From assembly GCA_014338405.1 (NCBI GenBank), contig JTDE01001092.1, positions 48,768 through 112,767 on the forward strand: 64,000 nucleotides of DNA, given 5' to 3'. Source of the DNA: Paragonimus skrjabini miyazakii (Eukaryota; Platyhelminthes; Trematoda; Plagiorchiida; Troglotrematidae). Of this stretch, positions 23,640-34,429 are shown one piece after another (positions within the stretch are counted from its first letter, which is position 1; each line of letters starts with the position of its first letter). The position numbers were made by a program, and so were the translations under genes. The notes under the pieces are model-generated. The model was not told the DNA's origin and ran no database searches. It saw nothing but the letters and a program-made list of their open reading frames with translations.

Positions 23640-24440
23640 GTATGTTTGTCGTATTTTGTTTCGTGTGAAGCGGAGCGATGAATCCGTTGAGGCGTGTTTG
23701 GTTTGTTTGTAGAAAGCCGATGTGAAATCGGTTTTTATTTGTGTTTCCTGTGCATAGAAAAAGATCATGATGAATTTTATATTACAGCTGTACAGGAAAC
23801 GTTTGCCATCTTCTTTCTTATAACTTTCATTGCTCATCTATCAAAACCTCCTTCTTGCTATTGTTTGACAAGCTCTTATCTTCATCTGCACCAGGTTGTA
23901 ACAATGAGCTTACTTCCCGTTAACTGGCGGTTACTTGTAGATTGTGTTTAGTTACATCATTTTGAACGCCTTTCGGCTGGTTAATCTGTGTATCCGGTTA
24001 ATTCACACTCAAAGTGAGATAATACCTACAATATAAGCTTGTCGAACAGTACCGTACTATGGGTCAATGGCGCAGTGGTAAAACACGGTTGCCTCATGAA
24101 CAGCGTGGCCGTGGTTCTAGTCCAGGCAGTGGCGAGGATATGCACTGCCGACGAGCTCTAATGAGAGCAAAACTCGAGTCTAGTGCTTCTTTTCGAAATA
24201 GGCCACCTGGAAAATCTATGGGAATGCAACAACCGCCATCATTTGCAAGTGAGACTTAATCTATTTGAGTACCATATATGTTTGTCATTTGGATCGTTTT
24301 TTCTGACGTTTTTTGGACTTGAGAGATAGGCTCGTTAACCCCACCGTCTGAATAAACACTATTGGAATTGTCGAGTACGCGTCACTGGGTGAAATACCGT
24401 AAATCTCCAGGCGCGATGGGACATAGACCATGGTTCAACA
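23640..24440 (+). repeat. Dispersed repeat R2, interrupted by a SINE
   Basis: It shares ordered blocks with R1 (1985-2600): GTTTGTTTGTAGAAA near 23700, TTTTGAACGCCTTT near 23960, GACGTTTTTTGGAC at 24304-24317 and GGAATTGTCGAGTACGCGTCACTGG at 24364-24388. The SINE at 24061-24267 splits the block and explains the extra length relative to R1. An 85-codon frame (23694-23951) and a 107-codon frame (24362-24685) overlap it, and both may be decayed coding sequence of the element. The family is not recognised. Confidence 0.5.
24061..24267 (+). repeat. tRNA-derived SINE with hammerhead-like core, best preserved head
   Basis: The head has a tRNA-like A box (TGGCGCAGTGGTA, 24067-24079) and B box (GGTTCTAGTCC, 24113-24123), the internal RNA polymerase III promoter. 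Downstream is GCACTGCCGACGAGCTCTAA (24142-24161) with a perfect stem II, GCTCT/AGAGC, then AAAACTCGAG. Relative to the hammerhead consensus CUGANGA...GAAA the core has two changes (U4 to C, and GAAA to AAAA), so it should not cleave. Imperfect target duplications flank the unit (AGTACCGTACTATG at 24048 and AGTACCATATATG at 24268). The family resembles schistosome SINEs with hammerheads. Confidence 0.72.
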
Positions 24441-25239
24441 ATACATGTATCATACCTTATAGCCCACTTTCACCTGTCCACGGTAATCCCCGTGCTTTGA
24501 AAACCGTTTGCCCAATGTTTGCATTGACTTTCTTTCTATCTACAATGCCTACTATCTATTGGCTGAAAAACCTCACATTCCACAATTTACAAGACCGCAT
24601 TTGGCTCGCTCACTGTTCATGTCCGAGAGATTTGCAGAGTTGCATGAATCGATTCCAATCGTGTGGACATTGCAGAATGTGGTGATCATTTCTATGATAC
24701 AGTGAATTGATGTGGACACCGAAACGTGAGTAATGAAACATCTGATCAATCGGCGATGAAATCGATGCAACAGTGGAGGTGTGATACGACAGCGAAAAGT
24801 GACTGTCTAAACTTAACACTCAAATCGGCATTGTATGACATTCATTTTATTTCTGGAACGGTACGAGTTTTATCTAGGTCTCACTTCTTCCCTTCGTTTG
24901 GCTTCAAGAGGAAGACTAGCACTTCTCTCCGTGGTTGTATGGCAGTTAGACATTAGTGTTGAGTTGAAGATGGAACTCTTTTCGGCTTGGTGTTTAGTTT
25001 CATGAACTTTCATGACTTTCAAAGAACGGCATCTGCTAGCAATCTCGTTTAAACGGCCATTTCATTGGCATTTGCACCAAACTCAATTAGTACCCATGTT
25101 GCAAACTGAACTTCTAATAAGCCCAGCTAAATTCAGCACCTTCCAACTCATTTTACCACGTTAAATTTAAACGCATAAGTGAACTCCGGTGAGCATGCTT
25201 CCACAACAAAAGCATCATGTTAAATGTACACAGACTTAC

Positions 25240-25377
25240 CAGTGGCTTTTGATCCATTTGTTAGGGTCAAGTTTTTCTGGAGTGGGGTCAGCAGGATTTC
25301 TTGTTTCACCGACCAGTTCTCCATAATCTTGCCCAGTAAATAACGAACACGATTCAGGTTGTCCAGTGCGCTGACGA
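25240..25377 (-). CDS. Gene A exon
   Basis: The acceptor lies after a long pyrimidine run (CTTCCTTTCCTCCATTTTATCTACACGAAG), with an alternative 7 nt downstream (GTCAG, boundary 25370). The donor is the ideal CACTG/GTAAGT. The coding block includes FTGQDYGELVGETRNPADPT and EKLDPNKWIKSHW, a charged, Pro-containing linker-like segment. It ends with two bases, in phase with 23171-23316. Confidence 0.7.
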
Positions 25378-26675
25378 CTTCGTGTAGATAAAATGGAGGA
25401 AAGGAAGCGTAGATAAGAACGAATGTGCAATCAAAAGTTTTTGGACCCGTATTATTTTCACCTCAGTTAACTGTGGCTCAATGAATGAAGTTAACTAGGT
25501 TACGCAATACTGTAAACCCCGTCGTTCTTTCATGTGCTTCAGTAATTATTGACGTTCTACTTAAAAACCAACCAGTTAACAACCTCAGTAAAAACCTGAT
25601 TAACATGAACAAAAATCCTTGATTGATATTGCTTACACAAAAATGCTGGAGAAAAAAGCACATAATGCAACCACTGGTTGTTGGAATCAATACCAGAAGA
25701 TACGTCTCAAGTAATCTGTCCTCCAACCAACTTCAAGGTCGGAAATCATTTCACCTAGTATAAAAACTACTTTCTTTGAGATCTAACAAAGGTGCTTCCG
25801 GCAAAAACACGGTTGATTCCTGAGGAGGCGGAAGAAGTTCAACCTCTAGCCATGGCAAAGGTACACGCAAATGATGGGCTCCATCAAAAGCAAATGTTGA
25901 GTCTAATGTCTAATGGTCTTCGCAAAAACGTTTACATGAACGCGAAACCTGCCAGCATTAGTGAGTGATGATTAATGTACATGTACAGACATTTTGAATC
26001 AGGTATACCTTCGTTGTCTGCTCTCAAAAGACTGAGGTGGGACTTATTTATTTGTTGTTCGTTGCCCCCTGCTGTCGTCATAATAGGTATATTACGTCCT
26101 ATATTCTGCTTGGGCTGAAAATTTTTATGAAGTTACTTCACGGTTCATGCAAACAGTTAGGTTAAGCTTGGCTTATCGAGTTTGTTACCAGCAGGTAGCA
26201 TAGAGGAAGTACGAAATATGAAGAGATCCATTCATGAAAAACCCCAGCCTCGTCTAGATTTGAATTAACGAAAGAAATCGCATGCTTCTAAGCAGCATGT
26301 GATATACCAGCTACGTTCTGAAGGCAACCTCGCAACCTGGATATTAAGTTTTGAACAATAAATGTAGGCATTAGATTATGAGTAGATGATGGCCTGCAGT
26401 AGCAGTTATGGAGTTCAGTAGCACTGAACATTGAAAAATACCAGGCAAAAGCGCCAAATGAATAAATTAAAACAAATAAGTCGGTGATTAGCCTTCGTGT
26501 ACGAAAGTGGAAAAAATAACGTAGTTTTGTAGAGCACTGGTAGCAAAAACCCAACGGTTTTCGAAATCATCTCATTCTATTCGGAGTTTTAATGATCACG
26601 TTTTCGAGCTCGAATCAGTCATTCACTTCTCAGCCACCGTTATATTTTGATTACATTTAATGAGTTTGTTTGGAC

Positions 26676-26924
26676 CTCCTGATTGATAAACTGGGCACTC
26701 CGTTCAGCTAGTTGGTCAAAAAAAACTGTAGCATCTCGTGAGGTGGTTAGGCACAAAATTAGAACGGTGTATCCGGTCAGCTCTGTCTGTTCTGTTGTAT
26801 ACGGAGTGTCATATTCAACCGTACTTGGAAATATTTGACAGCGTTGCTTACGATCAGTGTTTAAAGAAAACGTCGAATAAGCTGGATCCAAATGCAGTAG
26901 AAACCGGACCATAAAATTTGAAGG
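26676..26924 (-). CDS. Gene A exon
   Basis: The frame is open for 83 codons after GAGCTTTACTGGTAG, with NFMVRFLLHLDPAYSTFSL and LTGYTVLILCLTTSRDATVF. The donor GAGGAG/GTCCAA is weak. Ending in phase 0, it joins the GTCAG acceptor alternative of the next exon. Its length and composition are protein-like, but the boundaries are less certain than others in model A. Confidence 0.58.
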
Positions 26925-27032
26925 CTACCAGTAAAGCTCAGCTAAGTTGAAATGAGGAAGTTTTCAGCTAGTCTAAGAAAGTGACAAAAATGGTTGTCGT
27001 AAAAATTGGCATCAAAACCAGCACACCTGAAG

Positions 27033-27498
27033 GTAGTGAACATTCGGGGATTTAGGTGATTTCAAAATTGAACACCACCCACACTCGATTGCAGCCTCCG
27101 CATTCAGATAAGCCTTTCGGCTAGCCCACTTCAAAAGGAAGCACTAGACTCGAGTTTCGCTCTTATTAGAGCTCATCATTAGCGCATATCCTTGTCCGGA
27201 TCGGAGTTTACACTCTGACCCTCAGGCTTGTGACAGTAACGTGTTAACCACAACGCCAGCAACCTCACAACAGGCATGGCTGAATAATCAAATCTAAACG
27301 CTCAACCACAACCTTGTATTAATAGTGCTAAGCTTGGCCGATCATTTCGAAAGCAGAGTGAACAGAATCACTCTGTTCTATCCAATCGATAACCCCGTGA
27401 TCAGGACTTCTCAGTAAGGTTCAAGTTACTGTCTTCATTGAACCAACTGAGCATGGTTTGAATCAGTAGTGAAGGTTCGGGGATTTAGGTTATGTCAA
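27033..27498. repeat. Pair of 33-bp direct repeats flanking a SINE
   Basis: GTAGTGAACATTCGGGGATT and its continuation at 27033-27065 recurs with a few changes at 27466-27498 (GTAGTGAAGGTTCGGGGATT). The intervening 400 bp include the minus-strand SINE at 27121-27280. They may be the ends of a short element or part of a larger duplicated repeat. Confidence 0.6.
27121..27280 (-). repeat. tRNA-derived SINE with near-intact hammerhead-like core
   Basis: On the minus strand the copy has an A-box-like TGGCGTTGTGGTTAACACG and, after a decayed B box, the block ATGATGAGCTCTAATAAGAG (27179-27160), followed by CGAAACTCGAGTCTAGTGC. Stem II (GCTCT/AGAGC) and GAAA are intact. The only core departure I see is C3 to A (CTGATGA expected), a position that pairs with G8 in the known ribozyme, so activity is doubtful. 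I could not assign the cleavage strand with confidence. Confidence 0.7.
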
Positions 27499-28911
27499 GG
27501 CATCAAATGTTTCTGCATTCCTAGATACGAAAACATGAAGTAGAATGTCCATGAAAGAATGATAGGCCGGAAGTTAAATTCGGTGGGGTAGGCTGCAGTA
27601 AGCTTTCGTTACACAGCCTAAGCAAGTAAACAAGTTGGAATTTGATGGAATTACGATATATGATAGCCACAATGTAGGTTACAATTGGGCCCTTACTACT
27701 AGTATGTTCCTTTTTGCAGATGTTTAACGCGTTAGTCAGATCCGTGTACGGCAATTTCAATAGGTAAGAGCGGAAGAAAACAGGTGCACACGTGAAGAAT
27801 GTGTACATTGAATAGAAATGATAAAAAAATTGGCAATGGTCACAATTTTCCGCCATAGATGACGAGTTGTGAACAGGAATGGTGAATGCAGTGGGATGGC
27901 TTGCAAGTGATTGGAAAACTTATAATGATGATGCACTCGCTTTTACCTCACAAACGACCATCTAAAAATATGCCTCAACATAATGAAGTCAACCAACCTT
28001 GAATAAATGCGGCAACTTGTTACTTCATGTTTATACCGATAAGACATCCTAATTCCGTATCGGTCCTCAAACTGACGTCTATGTCGGCTAATTTTAACCT
28101 CAAAACTGTTGAGTTTTGATGTCTGTTGCCAATACTCTAGTTCACCTGAAGATTCCTCTGAACACTGGTTACAATTAACACCGGCCCATAGTTAACATAA
28201 AGCGACACTCTTAATAAATTTTGAAGATAACTCATTCAAACCAGAGTGATCAGAATACGTATGCACATGCTCATTGTACGCAGCACGTGACGAAATATTT
28301 CACAATGCTCCCTCACCGGCCGACTTCAAATAACCTGGCACAACATGCTATCCAAGTGAGAGATGTAAACAAGATAACCTAGATATCACCTCCATGAACT
28401 CAGATTAGTCGATTCTCGAAATCTGGTTTCAGTAATCCGGATCTATCAACAGTCTGAGTGAAATTAAAAGTATGCAATTTTTCGAGGTACTTTTGCCCAT
28501 ATCAATTTATGTACATTGCTCAACCGACCAGAGTGTACGTGCTGTGGTCCGGGAGGGCCTGATGCGGAGGTAAACCTTCAGGTTTATCTTTCATCTCCAC
28601 AGCGGACTGGGGTCAATATGCCAATACATGATGTACATACAACATATGAAAAAGGCCGCTGAGGTAAATCCATATGTAGGCGCATCACAAGTGATTGACT
28701 GAGTTGATCAATCACAGGGCTTTTTGATGAATTCAATTATGGAGTGGAATAAATGAAAGAGGAAAATCAACCCTTATGGGATTAGCAAAAATTCAGGTCA
28801 ATTGAATTTTACAAATTTTATAGCTCATTCACTTCACTTCTAAGTAGGTCTACTTAGCCAATACTGGCAAACAAATTGCAATATTATCGATATGTAACGA
28901 TAGTCACTTAC

Positions 28912-29028
28912 TAAGAGTTTCGTAAACTTGACAGGCTACCATCCGTACATTGGGATCCGCATGACCAATGAAAACTTTGATGAGGTTGTTTTGCAGTTCC
29001 CCGGTGGAAGCAGGCAGTCGAACACCAC
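28912..29028 (-). CDS. Gene A exon encoding a HEAT-like repeat
   Basis: The acceptor CTTAGCATGCAG and donor CTTA/GTAAGT bound 117 bases. The translation contains LPASTGELQNNLIKVFIGHA and DPNVRMVACQVYETL. The DPNVR turn between two amphipathic helices is the usual HEAT pattern (D-x-x-V-R at the start of the second helix). Phases (two bases in, one out) fit the exon at 30354-30482. This is the best evidence that model A is a helical-repeat scaffold protein. Confidence 0.75.
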
Positions 29029-29349
29029 CTGCATGCTAAGGTTTCAAGACAAATTTAATAGAGAAGAGAGGAAGAACACATGTTGTGCGGCTGAAGTTTC
29101 GGGCCACAGTCTGTCACTGTTTTAATGTTGGGTATTAAGCTGAGCAATGTTGGGTGGATTTAAATATTTTCAAAAAAAAGAAATCAATTATGTTCTTAAG
29201 ATAACTTTTGGGTGACTGTTGAAGGTAATGGGTGACAACTCATGATGAAATTTAGGCGAAAGATCATGTAAAGTGGAAAATACCCAAACATTCCAGATTT
29301 TTGACGCCGAATTACAAGCATTTTATATAGTCAAACCTGGTTGCAGTGG

Positions 29350-29560
29350 ATTGAGTCACCAAGTGAATGCAGCCTAAGCGGACCCATTCCATCTTAGCTT
29401 AGCAAGGTGTAGACGCCTTTGTGTTGTATGTCTGAATATAAATATAGCTATTTTTAGTAGTTAGGTCCCCTTTCCCTCGCTTGCCTTTTTCTCTCTCTTC
29501 CTATATAGGTTTTTTTCCCTTCGTCTTTATGTGGTCGTTAAACCACTGATGTACTGCTAT
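29350..29560 (+). repeat. Non-LTR retrotransposon 3' end, fragment
   Basis: It shares the 3' untranslated block TAGCTATTTTTAGTAGTTAG (29446-29465) and the neighbouring pyrimidine-rich stretch and CCACTGATGTA with the opposite-strand copies at 38220-38510 and 63380-63640. It ends in a TGATGATG-type tail. There is no coding sequence upstream, so the copy is strongly 5'-truncated. Family: RTE/Perere-like elements of flukes, inferred from the copy at 63640-64000, which still has reverse-transcriptase end sequence. Confidence 0.6.
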
Positions 29561-30353
29561 CTATGATGATGTCCTCCGACTAGTGGCATCTCGAAAATAC
29601 TAGTTTCAAATGTTTTAGTGGTTTTATGGGAAGCGCTCATAAACAAACACTGCTCTGTTACTGGTATAGTATTTACTTCTACCCATGAGACAGAAATTAG
29701 AGTTTTGCTGTGTGAGAAACTTTCGGTTAAAAATAAATTGCTTTAAATGAATCGGACTAAACATAGAGAACAAAATTGACATCAAAAACAGATTTACGTT
29801 ATTCTAAGCCTATTTTGATGCGTTCTTTAGCAAACATTGTCGCCGGATGCCGATGTTAAAACATTTGTGAGAAGTATGTAATTATTATTATAATTATGAA
29901 CTATTTTTCATCGAAATATTGTCGACATGATTAACTCTCTAATAAGGAGAACACATTGATTGGTTATAGTAAGCTGACATGTCCTCACAACTCAAGTAAA
30001 CAGTCCAGGCTGGTTACACAAGCCAACTTCAAGTTTTATGATGAAAACCAAGAACAAAAGCATGCAGAATACCCCTGGTAGCGTTTTCACTTTTCGCCTT
30101 CATTTCAGTTATTCACTTAGCAAAACCAAAATGTTCACGTGCTGTGCAATTTTTACCACAATTGACAAAAATGATTGCCGGGATAACAGTTTTTGATACA
30201 GCCCATGATCTATATGTTGCAGATGAATTATACATTATATTTACAACAAAACGTATTTTTTAACAAGTGCAAAGAAAATGACTGCGAAAAGTGTGTCCAA
30301 AGCGTCACATGACAAGCGAAGTGCAAAGCAATGGTTAGGAACTCGTAAAATAC

Positions 30354-30482
30354 CATGTATTTGCACATTCAAATAAACAGCATCAATAATACGTCTATCA
30401 GACGGATCACCTGGATAATACAACACTAGTAATGGCCGAGCACGCCAATCATTAGTTGATGTACAATCCAGACCCAACGCTC
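30354..30482 (-). CDS. Gene A exon
   Basis: The acceptor CTGCTTCTTTAATCAG is excellent. The translation includes STNDWRARPLLVLYYPGDP and DRRIIDAVYLNVQIH. The donor chosen, CATG/GTATTT, puts it in phase with the HEAT-like exon at 28912-29028. The frame stays open to a TAA at 30241, so an alternative is that this is a terminal exon ending there (MKYV-type tail LVKKYVLL), which would split model A in two. Confidence 0.6.
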
Positions 30483-31099
30483 CTGATTAAAGAAGCAGTT
30501 TCTGTCTAATACATGCCAGATTACGTAAATCAAATCAAATATGTGTGCTCACTTAGACGTACTAAACATAATAGTCACAGAACCATCCAACAGTTTGAAA
30601 ATACTTTTCCTACATCATCTCTTAATTTGCGCAATAATTTGTCCAGCTAAGTGAATTCGTTTCGCGTCGTGACAACAAAACTTCACTTGAAACTAATGTG
30701 TTCTTATAGAGATCATGAAGGATATTGCATAAACAACGACGACAAAATTAAAAGATCACTGTATGCACATATAATTTTGTCTTCCTTCACATGACGTTTC
30801 AGTAAAACCTACGGTGGAACGAGCAACCGGGTCACACATACACACAGACTTGTTGGATCGATAGATGGTGACAGACGAACTGTTGTATTAATATTCAGTC
30901 GAATCGGCATGCAGTTCTTCAGTCCCACGGCTACATTCTATGGGTTCCTAACCGTCAGGATTTCCACCTATAAGCAAAATGCACCTTAGCATACTGGAGA
31001 TCTTTAAACTATTTGAGAGTTGAAGTTGAACCATTAGTCGTTTCATGAAACACTCGAATCAACAAGTGCCAGTAAACTGTACCAACCTTCCTTTATAAC

Positions 31100-31226
31100 C
31101 AGATGTAACAAAGGTAGTCATTAGGCTGGTATCAGAGTTCTCCGTTAAATTTATACTCGCGGCGATCGCCGACACGCAAAAGCAAACTGCAAAACTATCC
31201 ATATACGGATTATTGAAGGATAAAGT
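31100..31226 (-). CDS. Gene A exon, 3' boundary uncertain
   Basis: After CGTGTTTAAAAAAATTCAG the frame gives NNPYMDSFAVCFCVSAIAAS and ENSDTSLMTTFVTS. Two donors are possible: TCTG/GTTATA (31100, in phase with the next exon) and GAAG/GTTGGT (31087, stronger but out of phase). Confidence 0.52.
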
Positions 31227-31941
31227 CTGAATTTTTTTAAACACGAACATGATCAGCGTAGTCAAAGGTGATTGGAGACTCAAATGGATACCTCAGTGGG
31301 TTTGTGTGGGCTTTAGTGCCTAAAATAAGCCCAATATGAGCACGGATATGGTTTGAGCATGACCTGCAATAGAATAACTCGTTTAATACGATTGTCAACG
31401 TTAATGTTGAGTACATTTTGACAATTGCTGTAAGTTGAGGTAAGATTTTGGAGCGTGAATAAGACGCTATTTTTTACTTAGGCTTTTGCCTCGTCACATG
31501 TAATTGGCAACGTAACCGTCCAACAAGACAATTATCAGCCAGCTACATCGCGCCTCATAATAATACGGTTGTTCGTTCACAGCTAGCTGCAATCATGATC
31601 TATATTCGATCAAGCATCTCTTGAACAAACCCGCTTGACTGAAACACAAAACCGAATGATCTATTGTTTAAGGCAGCTTTGAGGGGGTTGTTTCGATACG
31701 AAATGAAATAACCAGAATCCCACTGTCTCAGGGGCGCTACGCAAGCCTTCTAAGACATCGTAATGCAGCGCTGAAATGGAAACATACATTCCGGCATACT
31801 TTTAGTGTTATCCATTTTGCACTTTCTCACTGTACATCGTTAGAAATAGACTTTTAGATAGAGTTTAATCTGGTTTCTGACGATCTGGTGCGATAAAAGC
31901 ATATGTAGTTTTATTCGTTAAATGTGCGCCATGTGTTTTAG

Positions 31942-32086
31942 TTCGTCGTACAGACACTACTCAAGACGGATTGGTCTTATGATTTGGAATGAAGTACGAA
32001 AAGAAAACGAGAACAGTTTTGTAAGTTATTATTGCAGTTTAAGCAGTAGCGAGATAAACAACGGACGGTTTAAGATGCCTCGTAAC
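31942..32086 (+). CDS. Possible plus-strand exon inside a gene A intron
   Basis: The acceptor GCCATGTGTTTTAG and donor AAC/GTAAGT bound 48 codons including RHYSRRIGLMIWNEVRKENE. It ends in phase 0, compatible with 32686-32912. A second good donor lies inside (TTTT/GTAAGT). Its last 23 bases recur with two changes at 42990, which hints at a repeat. It is at chance length, so support is weak. Confidence 0.33.
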
Positions 32087-32313
32087 GTAAGTGGTCAATA
32101 TGGAGACGATAGTCGGTTTTACTAAGTGCGCAAGACCCTTTATATATTGTTTACAAGATCCAGGTTACCAAAAGGCTCATCTTTCCGTGGTGCATCACTA
32201 GTGAGTTCCGAAAACATCGTATATTCACATGTTGTAGTTGTGTTTCACAGCACTTATAATTACCATGTTTGAATTGTGTGAAATCGGCTAATATAGTTAC
32301 AACCAAACGAAAC

Positions 32314-32674
32314 AAGTAGTTTAAGTGCTTCATGAAAAATTTGTGAAATAGTTTCTGAGAACTCATGTAGTTCACTTATTTTCAATCTGTGTATTGGGGA
32401 CACAGTTTCCGGAATGCCAAAACCATATAGCAAATCTAGTTCACACTCCATTGCAGCAATCATAATCCGAAACATCAAATGTGATCTGTGTTGGACCTGA
32501 GATTTGGGCACGTCAGCAGTGCATACTTTTGTCCAAATATGGACTTGAAATCCAGGATTTGCGTTAAATATGCAGCCTGATAATGCAACACAACTGCCCC
32601 GGTCAGGAGGGTAGCATGATGAAGTTTGACTCAGACGAGAAAAGTCTTTACCGAGGTAACAATTGGATTTAGCG
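32314..32674 (-). CDS. Gene A exon (120 codons)
   Basis: The open frame includes DFSRLSQTSSCYPPDRGSC, IFNANPGFQVHIWTK and MIAAMECELDLLYGFGIPE, ending ISQIFHEALKLL. The acceptor after TCTGAAGCGAAG gives one base, in phase with the 52-nt exon upstream. The donor CTT/GTTTCG is weak and alternatives follow shortly (GTTGTA, GTAACT). Length and amino-acid make-up favour a real exon. No domain is recognised. Confidence 0.6.
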
Positions 32675-32685
32675 CTTCGCTTCAG

Positions 32686-32912
32686 AAGATGACATATGCA
32701 AAGCTTGATTGGATGCGGAAGATGCTACCAGCTGTGAATGAAGTCCCATTTGCAACAAAAAAAATTTTCAAGTCTCAGTCAGTCCAAAAAGAACATACAA
32801 ATGAATATGACTTGATTTCTGAGCGTGGTTATGCAGGCATGCCTAGCATCACGCCACTGGGGGCAGACGCCGACAAACCTACCACAAAAACACGAGATTT
32901 CGAGCACAACAG
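32686..32912 (+). CDS. Possible plus-strand exon, antisense to gene A
   Basis: A strong acceptor (TAGCGCTTCGCTTCAG) opens 75 codons with EYDLISERGYAGMPSITPLG and DADKPTTKTRDFEHN, ending at CAG/GTGACT. Phase is compatible with 31942-32086 and with 33137-33362. It begins 12 bases from the 5' edge of a gene A exon on the other strand, so at least one of the two models may be wrong. Confidence 0.38.
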
Positions 32913-33136
32913 GTGACTTTTAAAAGGCCATGCTTTAATGATGAGACTTAGCAAAACATGAAGTCCAGTAATACAGTTCAGTTGAAGAGAACTTGTTGAA
33001 AAATGTATTACACACCTAATTTCTGTTGTTTTGCAAATCATTCACTAAATACGTCTCAGTAATCAAAAACGATTCGTGAGAATATCAGAGCACAACACTG
33101 TAATGTAGTATTGAACAAAAGTGGAACCAGGTGAAG

Positions 33137-33362
33137 TGATCGTAATATTTTGGGGCTAATCCACAAGGAAATTGGCTGTTATGCGGCCACACACTCAATC
33201 TCATGGATTTTGAAAGAGATTTCTGCTCATTCAAATGAACAAGTACATCAGACATTTCTGAATCAGCAAGTACAATGTTGCAAATTTGAAAACAGTATTC
33301 AACAGAATAACACTAAATTAGACTTTCCTCCAGCCATTTCATACGTTAGAGTTTACCAACAG
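33137..33362 (+). CDS. Possible plus-strand exon
   Basis: The frame continues from 32686-32912 in phase if the weak acceptor CAGGTGAAG is used. It contains HSISWILKEISAHSNEQVH and DFPPAISYVRVYQQ and ends at CAG/GTGAAA. Product unknown. Confidence 0.3.
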
Positions 33363-33836
33363 GTGAAATCTAAAACATAGACTCTACAGTACTCAAGAAA
33401 ATGATTAAGTAAAACATTTATGAAAATTGAATTGTTGAAAATCACACTAGGTGCGTTAAGAAATAAAGTATCTCAGCATGGCAAAAAAACATTCCGCGTG
33501 AATTGAAAGTTTTTCCCAAACTCAGATTGCTTCGGACCTTTTTAATTTTTTATGTCAATCGTACACCTATTTTATTGGCGTTGTAGAATCTTACCTATAA
33601 TGATACCAACTTTAAACATTCGCGAACAAGTTGTCATTTTGGCTGATTAAAAAATACTCTGAATTACCATCAATCAAGCGTAGCTCATTGTCACTCTAGG
33701 CTTCTTCCCGATATTGATCAGAGCAGATTTTTGTGTGACTGCGTCCTTCGTTATACAGCCGTATTCGTTATCCGTCATCCGCAACCTCCGCAACAGGTTC
33801 TCCGGTTCTTTTACCGCACGCGTTGGTGTGCTCTAC

Positions 33837-33888
33837 CTCGTTATTTTGGATACTACTTGAGAGACTAAGTATTTTACTACTCCTTTAA
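33837..33888 (-). CDS. Gene A exon (52 nt)
   Basis: A long pyrimidine tract (GTTTTTTTGTCTTTATTGCTTGGGTCAG) precedes KGVVKYLVSQVVSKIT and the donor CGAG/GTAGAG. Phases on both sides (two bases in, two out) match the exons at 34033-34182 and 32314-32674. It is short, so support is splice signals plus phase. Confidence 0.6.
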
Positions 33889-34032
33889 CTGACCCAAGCA
33901 ATAAAGACAAAAAAACACGTTTTGTAGTACTGGCTGATCGATTTTTGAATTTAGGTTGACTGGTGGAAAAATAAAATAAATTTGTACAGATACAAAATGA
34001 CAGCGCACAACATAAAGAGTTTTGCGATTTAC

Positions 34033-34182
34033 CTAGGAAGATTTTCAATTCATTCATCCAGTTTACAAAAGTACTTTTGGAAGGGCACATAACCAACTGA
34101 CAAGCAATCTGACAGTCTACTGAATAAAACGGACACCACTGACTTGATGACCGAAGTAAACTTGGTTCAGTAGGCAAGTAAA
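34033..34182 (-). CDS. Gene A exon
   Basis: The donor CTAG/GTAAAT is good. The acceptor GGTTGACGGTAG lacks a pyrimidine tract. The translation includes WCPFYSVDCQIACQLVMCP and TFVNWMNELKIFL. Phase (two bases in, one out) fits both neighbours. Confidence 0.58.
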
Positions 34183-34276
34183 CTACCGTCAACCCTTGCT
34201 CGTGGTTTGACAGAAGTGAAGAGGGTTGCCGAGCACCTTCCGAACGGGAAGGTTACATATGAAAATGAATCGTTAC

Positions 34277-34339
34277 TGGAACCTTGAAGCATAACGATGA
34301 GGTCTTCTAGCATGCGCTGCTTCAGATGATTCGTTCTAT
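34277..34339 (-). CDS. Gene A exon
   Basis: The acceptor AATCGTTTCTTGTTATCAG is excellent and the donor TCCA/GTAACG is acceptable. It encodes RTNHLKQRMLEDLIVMLQGS, an amphipathic helix. Phase (two bases in, one out) fits 34033-34182 and the candidate micro-exon at 40248-40285. Confidence 0.6.
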
Positions 34340-34429
34340 CTGATAACAAGAAACGATTATTCAAGGGCTTACGTGCACTGTGAAATGAATTGAACTAAAT
34401 CTACTTCACGAATAAGTTTCGAATGTCAA

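Noticed and set aside
24508..24819. Overlapping frames on both strands after R2
   Set aside because: Three mutually overlapping frames of 65-107 codons suggest repeat-derived open sequence rather than a gene.
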